Part shown: in pieces, positions 41,767 to 52,872 of the stretch
How positions within the stretch are numbered: position 1 is the first letter of the stretch
Layout of the letters: each line of letters opens with the position of its first letter
From: Boletus sp. NGJ
Taxonomy: Eukaryota; Basidiomycota; Agaricomycetes; Boletales; Boletaceae
DNA: 64,000 nucleotides
Assembly: GCA_019096195.1 (NCBI GenBank)
Contig: JAGTXK010000121.1
Span: forward strand, 110,865 to 174,864
Direction: 5' to 3'
Notes under the pieces: model-generated
The model's input: the letters and a program-made list of their open reading frames with translations, nothing else
The model's database searches: none
Told to the model about the DNA's origin: nothing
Made by a program: the position numbers and the translations under genes

Positions 41767-44395
41767 TTACAAGGCCGTGGCCAAACCAGCATCGCCGCGA
41801 ACGACTCCTGTCTTTCTTTCAACGCCTTGGAAGTAGTCGAGTGCCTTCCTTGCCTTCTTCTCGAGTTCTTCTGCGTTCTGAACTTCCTTCCCTCTGTCCT
41901 CCATCGCGGTCCCAAAGCGCTCCCGAAGATCCCAAGACGCGTATCGCAACACCTTACGTGTTTCGCGGCTCACGCGTCCTGCATGCGCATTGACAAACAG
42001 CTCTTGTTCAGTAGCGCCATCCTCAACTTTAACAAGCGAGGCCCGAATGCGGCGGCCGATAGTCTTGGGGATCGTGGTCGGAAGTTCCAGTATGAAGTAT
42101 GCCGTAGCGCCAACCACAACGGCACCAATGACGGGTGCCGCCCATCTCCTTGCCGACTCGTCCGCAAACAGCTCAGAGATGCGCACAGCACCATCGATGA
42201 GGCCGCGGATGCCGATTGCCTTGCCTCCAACCATCGTCAAAGCTCCTACACCCACTGAGAGAATGCTGAGAGCCGTGGCATTCTTCTCTTCGGCATCTTC
42301 TCCGTCCATCTTTCTGTCTCCAAAGTGCATCCGTAGATGATGGTTGAAGTCGAACAAATCAAGGATGGACGTGTCCAACATGTCCGAGCGCTGCGACAGA
42401 CCTATTCCAAGATTGTATACACCACCTGCAACAACAGCGCTGGCTGTTGGCGACGGGCGACGACGTGTGGAGCCCTGTTGTCCCGGTCGAATGCTGAACA
42501 TGGCCTCGGGCATGAAAACGCGACGTGATCTCTCTACACCCTGCGGGAGGAATTGATCGCCGAGCACTCCAATCTTCTTAACACCGGCCGTGGTAGCAAG
42601 GCGAGCTTCATCCTCTGCCAGCTTGACTGCGATATCTAAGCTCGCGAGTAAAACCTTGCGTACGTCACGAGCATAGTCCCGGATGCCGAGAAAACCGGGG
42701 AAGCGGGGGAGGCTGATAGCAACATCGACGCCAGGTTGGCCACGGCCAACGCGTTCAAGGGCACTAGACAGGATGGCCTTGGTCTTGTTTGCGGTACTAG
42801 ACGCCCCGTTTTCTTCGGCAGTCTCAAGGGCATCCTCCAAGCTCTCCCTTTCGCTCTTCATCTTCTCATACACCGGCTTCGCCCTCTCTAGGTCGCCCTT
42901 GGCGCGATCGATGTCCATTTGGGCAACGATGGCATTTGCGCCGACAAGAAGGTCGATGTCGATCAAGAGTTTAGACAGGTACGTCGAAACAGGGTGAAGT
43001 TTCGACTGGGTCCGCTTGACGAGGACGAATGAGCGTAAAGACGACTCAAGGTCGTCGAACGCAGGGTTGGCAGTGTAGGGACGAAGCGCCGCAGCAGAGT
43101 CGACAAAGTGAACGAGGTCCTGTGCATTCTCATGCGTGCGAGGACTAAACTCCGCGATTTGCTCGAGAACAGCCCGTTTGCACTTCTCCTTGTTCTTGAT
43201 CTGCTCGAACTTGTTGACCACGACGAAAAGGTATGCTTTTTCATTGCTGGCATTCCAAAGGAATTCTTTCGCAGACAGAGTAAAGTGGTTTTCAGCTGAG
43301 ACGACAAAGACGATGACGTCAATTTCTTCCTGTCGAGTGAAAACCGCAGTGGTCTTGAGGTTGTCCCGGTTGAGGCCAGGAGCGTCTATCAGAGAGATGT
43401 CGACAACCCCATTATTGAGGAGTGACTCCGATGTAGCTCTGCTATCCGCCAAATAGACCTTCAGCCTCGGCTGATCCCCTTCGTTGTCCGTCACAATGTT
43501 CTCCAAGTCAGTAAGAGAGACGCGTGAGAAGGTGGATTCGTCAGCAATAGAGTATCGTACGCCGTCCTTGAGGACGTGAACCTCCTCGACCCCATTGTTT
43601 TCGGCTGCATCGTGGACTTCACTGAAGGCGGTTGTACAAGGTTGCTGATCAATGGGCATAACCTCCCGTCGGAGTAGGGCGTTGACGAAAGTGGATTTGC
43701 CAGAGTTGAGGTCTCCCGTTACCAAAACCTTGGATGACGTATCCTCGACACGAAGTCGGAGTTTGTTCATGTGTTGGAGAGCGGCGGATATACGCTCATC
43801 CAGAAGGTTGGCAATTGATCCCTTCTCCAGCTGGGAGACAAGAGCAACGGGGGAAGCCGAAGAACCGTGGGGACCAAGCTTCAGATCAAGTCGGAGGATG
43901 GTGAAGTCGCCGGACTTGTCAGAGAGTGTCTCCTTGTCCGAGCCTGCTGCATTTTCATCGGCAAGCTCGGTAGGGTGTTCGCAGGCATCGGCGATCGACG
44001 CTAAAGTTACAGCACGAGTAGAGCCTTGACGGGAAGGAGTGTAGACGATTTCGGTCTGACAGGATGGATCGTCGGCAAAGGTCAGAGAGCGGCGAATGGA
44101 ACAGCGAAGCTTTGCTTTTGAGGGTGCGACGGATGCGTCGTTGGGCTGTGCCTGGAGTGTAGGATATCGGACGACCCAGTCATTCTTATTGAACTCCCGT
44201 AGGCCCGCCAATATGGCCTGAGTTGCATCTATTGCGCCAAGCAAACTAAGATGAATGCAGATGAGGCTGATGCTATTGGTTACAAGGAGAGAACATGGCA
44301 TACTTTTCTTTTTGCTCGACATAAACCTCCTGAACATCTTCGACCTTGAGCTGCTTGCCAGAGAGCGGCAAAGAGGTTTCCTTTGCAGCTGGCAT
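41767..44395 (-). CDS. fzo1: Mitofusin Fzo1, mitochondrial outer-membrane fusion GTPase
   Basis: Dynamin-family GTPase that fuses mitochondrial outer membranes. Two exons, 44304-44395 and 41767-44245, give 856 residues. Exon 1 reads MPAAKETSLPLSGKQLKVED followed by VQEVYVEQKE; the 58-base intron is phase 2. GTPase motifs: P-loop VTGDLNSGKSTFVNALLRRE, switch Thr in QPCTTAFSEV, DAPGLNRDNLKTT (G3) and NKFEQIKNKEKCK (G4). Heptad regions flank the GTPase domain. Two hydrophobic stretches near the C-terminus (SVGVGALTMVGGKAIGIRGL region and VIGAVVVGATAYFILELP) anchor it, with a final coiled coil after the second (DRGKEVQNAEELEKKARKAL). Length matches fungal Fzo1. The longer unspliced start at 44337 was rejected because it would lack the conserved N-terminus. 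Confidence 0.95.
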
Positions 44396-45190
44396 CGGCC
44401 AAAATCGCCTGCGATTCAAAAGGGATGACTGTAGTGTCGCAGAGAGGGACGAACGACAGAGTTCCGTAGACTACCGAGCTGAGAACAACACAGCCTTTGT
44501 CATCTCTTGCTTAGTCAGACACGACACCCCTCGGGATCATTCTCCGAGGCTTGTTTGGAGACTCTCACCTTTATCACGAACAATCGCGGGAGGAATGTTC
44601 ATCCTCAGGCTGTACTAACCTACGCTTTGTTCGGGGATGAGGGTCAGACTTAGGTCACCAAATTGGGTTCGTCATTACCCGGTCCATGCCAGAGAATTAA
44701 AGCCCTTGTTCCCAGTTTAGCCACTTTTGCCATGCCGTACATCTCGTGGGCAGTGACGAGCTCCAGCATCCACTGCAGTGGGATGGACTTTCCCCGTCAT
44801 GGGACACGCTCGGTTGGCAGGGATAAGTACATGATACGGCGTACCTCAGACAGCCCGCTTACCGTGGTGGCGGCGTTTGGCCGTTTTTCGACAACGTATC
44901 GGTACCTTGTAAGTACAATATATCGATATCTGCCCAACTATCGCAGGCCGTATTTCTAGCTCTCCTGCCAAAAAATGGGTGTCCTTCATAGGACACGCAG
45001 ATTTCCAACATCTAACCTCTCTTGTCTCAGCAACACAAATCTTGCAGCACAAAAAAACAACAACACGTACCGCTCTACTCGGCCGACGCCCGCAAGTGTC
45101 AGGGGTCTCCCCGGCAACGTCCGAAAAGGGGCCATAACTCGTGGGTACATGCAGGCACCCCTGCCTTGTAGCGAACACCAACCGTCTACA
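44396..45190. promoter_or_regulatory. Divergent promoter region Fzo1 / quinone oxidoreductase
   Basis: 795 bases between divergent starts. A palindromic-looking sequence tatcggtaccttgtaagtacaatatatcgatatctg occurs near 44895; only position suggests regulation. No gene recognised. Confidence 0.35.
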
Positions 45191-46656
45191 ATGCGTGCTG
45201 TATTAATCAAGGACGGAAAAGGTCCCATCGAAAACCTGTACATCGGAGATATCGAGCGGCCGCTTCCAGGGGAGGGAGAAGTGCTGGTCAAAGTAAGTGT
45301 GTCCCTTGCCATCATAACTGCCCACTTAATGCCGTGATATATGACCCACGGCGCCCTCAGATCGCTGCGTTCGGCCTGAATCGCATGGACCTAGTCCAGC
45401 GTGAGGGCATGTATCCTCCGCCCCCAGGTGCATCCCACGTCCTTGGCGTCGAATTCTCCGGTATTGTGCACGAACTTGGACCGGGCGTTACGCAATGGTG
45501 CTTGGGTGAAGAGGTGTATGGCCTAGTCGGGGGTGTATGGACCTAGGCTCAATCCATGACAAAGCGGTCTCACTCTCTTCGCTAGGGTGCATACGCCGAG
45601 TACGTTGCATGTAATCAAGGTCTTCTTCTCAAGAAACCCGCCCACCTGTCTTGGGTGGAGGCAGCAAGCATTCCCGAAAACTTCATTACAGGTGCGCACG
45701 GCAATGCCCTGCCGGGGTGACGGTACATACATACTCCTCGTCCTGTGTCCAGCCTATCAAGGACTCGTTAAATATGGCGAAGTACAGAAAGGTGATAACG
45801 TTCTTGTTCATGCTGGTGCTTCCGGTGTTGGGGTCGCGGCAATCCAGATTGCACGCGTTCTAGGCGCGTGAGTGCTTCGATACTGTTTCAGAATGCCTCT
45901 GGTTATGGGTGATTGCGATGTGCTAATTGTCACATAGGAATACCGTTACAGCGACGGCGTCAACCAGGGACAAGCTGGATTGGCTTGTTTCGATACCGAA
46001 TGGGGCGACCCATGCCGTGAACTACACCAGCGACGATTTTGCACAAGAGGTGATGAAAACGACCAACGGCAAGGGTGTCGATGTGGTAATCGATTTCGTC
46101 GGACGTACGCATTGGGAAAAGAACATTGATTCTCTAGCGACTGACGGAAGGATGACCCTCCTTGCGCTCTTGAGCGGTAAAGATGCCTGCCATCCGCGAT
46201 ACTCTTATTAAAAGAATACAAGGAGGCGAGGTGCCTTCGGTCAATCTCCGGCCGATCCTGTATAAGCGACTCAAGATCCAGGGATCCACGCTGCGGTCTC
46301 GGAGTTTGAAGTATCAAAGGGAGTTGATCAGCAGGTGTGTCAACACCGTCGAGCTGAGCGGACCAACTATTAACAAGTTGGAAGTGCCGAGTTTGGGGCG
46401 ATAGTTGATCAGATGACAGGAGGGGGAGGCAGCGGGCCGATACGGACCTATGTTCACAAGGTTTGTGACTTCTTGTCTGACCCGTCGGCCACGGACTGCT
46501 GTAACTCGATTGCTCAGGTGTACGCTTGGGACGAGATTCAACAAGCACACCGCGAGATGGCCGAGAACAAGAACAGGCGAGTGGATTTTCCTTGAGGTAT
46601 AAAAGGACCCCAAGCTGAGTTTCCTTAGAGGGAAGATCGTCGTGACAGTTTCCTAG
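45191..46656 (+). CDS. PIG3/TP53I3-type quinone oxidoreductase (zinc-independent MDR)
   Basis: NADPH-dependent oxidoreductase of the medium-chain family, reducing quinones. The start at 45191 gives MRAVLIKDGKGPIENLYIGD. Exons read IAAFGLNRMDLVQREGMYPP, HVLGVEFSGIVHELGPGV, LGEEVYGLVGG, GAYAEYVACNQGLLLKKPAH, WVEAASIPENFIT, AYQGLVKYGEVQKGDNVLVH, AGASGVGVAAIQIARVLGA (Rossmann AxxGxG), GATHAVNYTSDDFAQEV, GVDVVIDFVG and ATDGRMTLLALLSG. The C-terminal exons: LRPILYKRLKIQGSTLRSRS, VYAWDEIQQAHREMAENKNR and GKIVVTVS, TAG 46654-46656. No structural zinc Cys cluster is present. The last intron fits only as GC-AG (46577-46628). It diverges from Fzo1. Confidence 0.93.
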
Positions 46657-48566
46657 GCGAGAGACGGAGATTCTACAAGAGTATCAATACAAAGGAGGCT
46701 TCGTCGCGAGTACAGTTTGAGCTTGTTTGCATCGAGAACGGAGACGGTCGCATGTACTTGGTAATCGAGAGCGTGACACACCGTGATCTAGGCTGAGAGG
46801 TTTAAGTGGGCACGCGCTCTGGCTATCTTGCCATTCACCGGACGGACCGATCAACGTTGCTCCGTAACGCGCCCAGGATTTGCGGTGAGAGACCCCAATT
46901 TCCGGTTGGAAAGGACTGGTGAGACGATGAGGACGGACCGTAGACAGGACAACGGTTGGGACAGCCAGTGTCGGGCTGCACGGTTCGGGTGCTTCAGATC
47001 GACCATTCGCCGGTAACGCGCGGTTTCGACAATTAGTTGAGTGGGGGCGAGCGTTGGTGGGCTCCTCGGGACCTCGGTCGTTCTCGTGTCGCGAACGATA
47101 TCATTGGGACAAGCGAGCAGTGGAGTTGCGGCGACTCACATTGTACCCATATTCTGCAGCCAGGGGCGAGAACGCGACCGTCTTCGAGTCACAAGTATAG
47201 ATAGCTTAATGACCTGTTGCCAAGATGGCCGAGTGGGTTTATCAGCAAATGTAGCAGCTATACGTGTGCTGACGTGGATCTCACAGCATGACCGAGCCGT
47301 GGTGGCAGATGCTGAGGAACGATTGGACTGCCCTGGCGCATATGAAGCTGCGACGTCCGCATGGGAGTGGCGCAGGGCCCTCGCAGGATATTCAGTGAGC
47401 GGCAACGGCCGATCTTGGGCGTGGACAGCGGATCTGTGGCAGGAACACGAGCTGGCTGTGCACGTCGCTTGAAAATGGGCAGGGCTGGCGTCAAACGCAG
47501 CGACCGAGTTAAAGATCTTTCTCAAGGCCACCGACCGTTCCCGTGCGAGTGTTGCATTGAATGATCTCCGTGTCGGTCCTGTGTCGGTTCCGGCATCGTT
47601 CGCCATCTTTCTTGATTCAGCTTCCGTAGCACAGTACGCGAGGCGATGTCATTCGGATATTTAAACCCCCACCCATCCCCTACCGTGGATCATCTTAAAT
47701 CCCCATGAACACCCACAACAACAACAACGCCCCCTCTCAATACCAGGCCACCTACGGCCAACCAAAGTCCACTCAGAGCGCTCACAATGCTCACTCCCAG
47801 TCCACTTGCGACCCCAGAGCTCACTCTTATCCCCAATATGCATCCCCGCGCACCACAGTCAGCGCTGGCGCGAGCTCTGTAGCCCCCGTCTTCTTCTAAC
47901 GCCTGGTCGACGTTGACGCGTCCACGTCGCTCATCATCATTTTCACCGCATCGACCTCACATCACAATCCACGCCAAATCGGGGGCCTCGTATCGAGGCG
48001 ATCTGGATTTGGGCATCGTAGGGTTTTGGCGTTGGCGAGGGACATCTAATCACAACTTGTCTAGTAAGGAAGGAAGGACTCTCGTAATCCATCTAATCGT
48101 CCCCACTTGCTCTGTTTACTGTACTGTAGCCACTTACTACACTAGTCGCCGTTTGGCCATACTTTACTTGCGCAGTTCTCCAATGTCATAAATCTCATTT
48201 AGGATTCATTCCTGCTACAAAGTCTGCGATCAGCTGCGAATCGTCGAGTCTCGGCGAGTATTCGAGCTCTTCAGATGAAGGTGGGACTCCGTGTGATTCT
48301 CGATTCTAGACGTAGAAACTGCGGACTCTTCCAAAGCGATTCGCGCGTACGTACTCTTTATTCGGGTCCCTCTTTCTCTAAATTTCCGCACAAGTGCATC
48401 CTCCCATTGCAATTCAATCAGACCTCCTAGAACAGTCCGAGAAGACATCGTGTTCGCCGGCCCATAGAAACAAGGAAAATCGAACCGCGCCAAAGATCCC
48501 GACGGGCCACGGTCTAGCACCCATGAAATATCGCGTTCACCGCACGTTCCCGGAACCTGGCGAAGC
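46657..48566. other. 1.9-kb convergent gap, largest in the window
   Basis: Lies between the oxidoreductase and the alpha/beta-hydrolase stop codons. It contains a 64-codon Asn/Ser/Gln-rich frame at 47705-47899 preceded by a TATA-like tatttaaac at about 47659, and a 156-codon minus-strand frame (47136-47606) with no family features. No tRNA or repeat seen. Base composition looks like the rest of the window. Confidence 0.4.
47705..47899 (+). CDS. Possible small Asn/Ser/Gln-rich protein
   Basis: 64 residues beginning MNTHNNNNAPSQYQATYGQP and ending SAGASSVAPVFF. A tatttaaac sequence lies about 45 bases upstream of the ATG. No signal peptide or recognised domain. It may be chance; an expressed transcript would be needed to call it a gene. 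Confidence 0.2.
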   Translation: MNTHNNNNAPSQYQATYGQPKSTQSAHNAHSQSTCDPRAHSYPQYASPRTTVSAGASSVAPVFF

Positions 48567-49788
48567 CTATAGCTTGCCCCGAATTCCTGTTCTGAATACC
48601 CCTGTGATCAAAGATCCCAAACGTTTTGCTTCCCACCACTCAAGGATGCAATCAACGATTTCATCCTGACGCTAAATAAAGCAGTTAATTCCATGACACC
48701 GCGGATCGTCTCAAAGCTCCCACCCCAATGAAGTTATGGTCCGCGTCCTCAATGAGATGTAGATTATGCGTGCCGGGCGCTCTAGCTCCGAATATGCGTG
48801 CATAGATGGTTGCGTCGTAGCTACAGGTCAATGTGAGCATTTTCTTCTTACAGACTCAAGAGTTACTCACACAGGTACCGTTCGATCAGCGAGACCGTGT
48901 ATGGTAAGGACATCTATGGAGGGTGGAAATTCATCCCAAACAATACCCGAGTCCCAATGTGAGAATTCCTCCAGGTCGTGAGGGTGTATCCTCTGCACAA
49001 CAGTTTTGCGCGCGACCACCACCTTCCAGTCGTAATATCCTTTGGTCGCGAATTCTTCCTTGTAGGCTTCGGCGCCATCTACAGACTGTGAACATCTCAC
49101 CCATTCTTAGAATTTGTCATCATCACCGTATATCCGCTAAATTGAAACTATTTCAATTCATGCGGAGAAAAGAGACTTCAAGCCTCACATGCATCCGGTA
49201 ACGTCCTGACACGTTGACTAAAGCGCGTACACGCTTCCCTTCTTCGGACGTGCACAGCCAATGCATACCAACAACGGCGCCACGAGAATGACCAACCACC
49301 ATGTCAACTTCATAACCATAGGTGGACCGGAGGTAAGCGACGACTGTCACAAGGTCCTCGACGTCGTCGGAAAGTCCGCCTTGTCTCCACTGGCCACCGC
49401 TTTCGTGATTTCCCCTGCAGTACTCGAGTCCAGTAACCCCGAAAAGACCGCATAACATTATCCGCGTACCGAAAATCAAATCTAAAAGAATCAAACGGCA
49501 ACCTCGATGCGAGCCGTTTCTGGAACAGGTAATCCTTATGACTGAGAAAAACATCAACAAAATCCATAGAAAGATGTATTCGCCGTCGCTCACCCCATCG
49601 TTCCATGCAAGATCTGCGTGCGATCCTCAGTAACATGGGTACGAAGGGTTCCGGGGAGGGGGACCCACCAGGGCGATCTTTCTTCCATTTGTCGGTCGAT
49701 GCGGTTCCAGCTGCTCTAAAATACCGACAAGGGAAAAGTTCCCTGAAAGATGGGGTATGTGGAGTTTGGTGGATTTCCTGTCCGCCAT
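48567..49788 (-). CDS. Alpha/beta-hydrolase, serine-nucleophile family
   Basis: Cytoplasmic-type alpha/beta-hydrolase; substrate unknown. The start at 49788 gives MADRKSTKLHIPHLSGNFSL, then GILEQLEPHRPTNGRKIAL and, after an intron, ILHGTMGHKDYLFQKRLASR with the oxyanion HGTMG. Next LPFDSFRFDFRGNHESGGQW, DDVEDLVTVVAYLRSTYGYE and the nucleophile elbow VVGHSRGAVVGMHWL. Then VSGRYRMH, IVWDEFPPSIDVLTIHGLAD (acid region) and IEDADHNFIG with the catalytic His. Ends TGVFRTGIRGKL, TAG 48567-48569. A gtgggagctt...tttag intron precedes the last exon. The family is widespread in basidiomycetes and often annotated as ferulic/serine-type hydrolase; no substrate is inferred. Confidence 0.87.
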
Positions 49789-50095
49789 GATGGTGGTAGT
49801 CTTGCAAGAGGATCGTGTCCATCCCGGTTCCATAAATGGCAGGTGTAGTGTTCATCCCACCTACCACCTCCTAGCAATGACAATAGGTCGTCCTCGGATT
49901 GATTACTCTGTCTGTGAATTCTAGTCTGTGAATCAGTACAGCGAAATTAATTTTCTATATACCCTGTACTACTCAGTACTGCTTGCACTCACGTCGGCGC
50001 CAATTCGGATGCCACGCTGTTTTCTTGTGTTTACCGCCAAGTCGGCCGCCTCTTGTGCGGAAACGTGAACGCACAACCTTCGCTTGGATCATATC
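49789..50095. promoter_or_regulatory. Divergent promoter, alpha/beta-hydrolase / M64 peptidase
   Basis: 307 bases between divergent starts. The sequence attttctatataccctg at about 49950 is a TATA-like element. No gene seen. Confidence 0.35.
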
Positions 50096-52318
50096 ATGAG
50101 ATGCTTGTCCATCGCTGTGGTATTCACTGTGCTTGGTAGCGTTGCTGCGGACGGAGCTTATTACACACGACCTTGGGAACTTGTCCTGAGAGCAGACCCT
50201 CTCGACGGTCTCTGCGAACTCGCCTCATTCCGGTCGGCACAGATAAACAAAGATCTGGACAACCAGAGCGTCATCAAGGAGGTGTCCCTGGTTCCCGTTC
50301 CCCATCCTGGGGCAAGCCACAACGTGGTTCGGGTTCTCTCTCACGACGTACACTCCTTGGTATCGCAAGCCCAACTACACTGTTCAAACGACCTCTCTGC
50401 CTCGCTTCCTAGCCTTGGTCACCCTCCAACCCAAGTTCCTTTTTCGCGCGACGGGCCCTCCAACGTTCACGTTTTAAATGCCGACTTACCACCATTGGAG
50501 CTCATACCTCTGATTACCTCCGGCCCCGTGGAAAATCGCGTCGACCTCGCATTCTTTTCTGACGGTTGTACGTGATCTCTTCACGATACCTTTGGTGGAG
50601 AGTTGACACATCGCAGATACTGACGGGGAACGACGGAAATTTTTGGACGATGCGTCTCGACTCGCCCGTGATATGTCGACGAATCAAACATTTTTTACTG
50701 TCAAACCCTTGCTCAATTTCTGGGCTGTTTTTACTCCCAGCAAAGAGGTTTCTAGAGCTCGTACATGAAATCATATTCTCGCTGATTTCCGATGACAGAG
50801 CGGTATTGGTGTCGGTGGGAAAGCAAAGGAGTAAGGCAAATGATATACATTCCGAGCCTCACACACTCAGCCTTGCCGCAGCACGCCGTTTGGGCTGTAC
50901 AGAGATGGTACCGAATTGAGAGGCTTGTACGCCAACAACTCCGACGTCGCCCTCGCAGCTTGCGCATCTCTTGGTGACAAGTGCAATTACGCGATTTTGC
51001 TTGGTTGAGTCTCCGTTACTCGGTGCTATTCTTTTGATGAGCTGAAAACGTTATGTGCGCAGCAAACGATCCGTTGTACGGTGGTAAGTGCTATTTTTTC
51101 GACACCAGGACACAGGCATACGTTCACTTCTTTTCAGGTCTGGGAGGGGAATACACGTAAGGCGGCTGCTAGCCCGTCATTTACAACGATATTAACCTGG
51201 CACAATCCCAAGTACAACAACTGCATCCCTGGAAAATGGCGCTCTCCTCCTTCGCCATGAGATCGGACATTCCATTATTCAAATTGGCGAAGAGTATGAC
51301 GGTGGCTTCGCTTATTTCGGGGTCAATGCCATACACCATCCCCAACATGTGACATGGGCGCACTGGTTGGCGCATAACGATCACCCGCGCGTGGAGCGAT
51401 CTGTGATGCCGATGCAAGCCTATCCGTGGACCCTTCTTGAAGTCGAGAAGCCATGGTCGGTTACGTTCTTGTCGTCTGGGACGTATGCTCGCCACCTTGT
51501 CAAGTTCTCGTTGTCTGGGATACCACACGCGGATGACCTTGTGGTATACCTGGACGGTGTCGATCTCGGGTGGACACCTCGAAACGAGATAGGCGTAGAT
51601 AGATGGCATTACGACATCAATTTCGAGCACGCGCTGACCGAGGGGAAGCACACAGTCGAGTTCTCGCTCCAAAATAGAGATCTCCAAGGTCAGGCGCAAC
51701 TCTGTAGCGTCGAGGTCCTCGAGTATGGGTCCCTTGAAGAGTGAGTGTGCCTTCGACGGTGTTCACCCGACGCTTGGCTGACTCGTCCAGGTTCAACGCA
51801 ACTCAAGGATATTACAGCCTCTTTCCCACGTGCGCACCATCTCCCACTTCTGCTCAGCAATGCATTCTGATGCCATACCGTGTTCTAGATACGACCTCGA
51901 CAACCAGACTTCCTACCGCCCCACGAACGATGACTGTCTCATGCGCAGCGTCGTCAAGCCCAATTTTTGTAATGTCTGCTTGGAAGGGCTCTGGCTTTCT
52001 CTCCTCAAACGTGTCGATCTCATAGAGGATCTCCGAGTGGCATGCTCAGGGCCGAGCAGCCATGTGGTTGAGGTCGATCTCGTGAAACTAGCTCAGCTGA
52101 GGGAGGAGCCTGTCGACCGCGTGGAGAGCTACACTATCGAGTGGACAAGGAACGAACACGTTCTCGAGGAGCTCACAAACCTCACCAAGGTGCAATTGAA
52201 TGATGCAGGTGGCACATACCGCGTCGACGTAGCCTACACCATTGACGAAGTGCGGTCAGACCCTGGAGGGTATCTGCGCGCTAGCAGAACGTTCGACGTT
52301 ACCCCTTACTCGTGTTGA
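50096..52318 (+). CDS. Secreted peptidase M64 (IgA-peptidase-like zinc metallopeptidase)
   Basis: Zinc metallopeptidase of family M64. The start at 50096 (in-frame M5 of a longer frame) gives the signal peptide MRCLSIAVVFTVLGSVAADG. Joined exons: VENRVDLAFFSDGC with YTDGERRKFLDDASRLAR, LLNFWAVFTPSKESGIGVGG, KDTPFGLYRDGTELRGLYAN, AACASLGDKCNYAILL, NDPLYGGLGGEYT and the zinc-binding LRHEIGHSIIQIGEEYDGGF (HExxH with downstream Glu), AYFGVNA. The C-terminal half has two or three beta-rich stretches, HTVEFSLQNRDLQGQAQLCS and VESYTIEWTRNEHV, consistent with non-catalytic sandwich domains, and ends FDVTPYSC. N-glycosylation sequons are frequent. Founding M64 members are bacterial IgA proteases; the fungal substrate is unknown. 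Several exons agree in phase. Confidence 0.9.
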
Positions 52319-52872
52319 TGGTGATAAGGATCTTCAAGTTGTACTTGTTCGTGCGGACCACCTGGGCAGTGTTTAGCGGTAGCACAATGCAAGAATATCA
52401 TTTATACGTATGAATATGCGATTGGGGTTCGTTGAAAGCACTGATAAGACTACTGCGGCGATAAAATATAAGGTAAGCTCAAAGGGAAGATGGAAAGATG
52501 AGCGATTCCATACTACAAATGGTTCACTAATGAATGTAGAGAATGTTGAAGAGTGTGGGTGGGAGGAGCAACGCAATAACCGATAAGATGGGTAGGTGTG
52601 GGGTCAAGGAGGAATGAAGGACTTTCCACTCCATCATGGTATATATAAAAAAGGTACACCGTGATGAGAGCGAACAAATGTAAATCTTCATCACAAACAA
52701 GTCGCAGCGCGGACGCCTTGAGCAGGAACGGCAAGCGGTGGTCAATCGTTGTGGTAGTTGGGTAAGAAAGATTGGGTGAAAGTTGTGACGGGAAGCTCTG
52801 AAGGCACGAAGACCAATGCATTGAACGAGCAAAACTTGGAGGAACAGCAAGGACACCCAAATGTCAACGAAA
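52319..52872. other. Convergent intergenic region
   Basis: 554 bases between two converging genes, containing gaatgaaggactttccactcc and a TATA-like tatatataaaaaagg at about 52641. No supportable gene on either strand. Confidence 0.35.

Noticed and set aside
46596-46603. TATAAAA-like element near the end of the oxidoreductase
   Set aside because: Inside the last intron of that gene, with no downstream gene on this strand within range.
47136-47606. 156-codon minus-strand open frame in the 1.9-kb gap
   Set aside because: No motif, no signal peptide and Ser/Ala/Arg content typical of chance frames; an overlapping plus-strand frame is equally open.
30526-49788. Three SDRs, a 2OG oxygenase, an oxidoreductase and an alpha/beta-hydrolase as a biosynthetic cluster
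   Set aside because: No polyketide synthase, NRPS, terpene cyclase or cluster regulator; they are interleaved with housekeeping genes.
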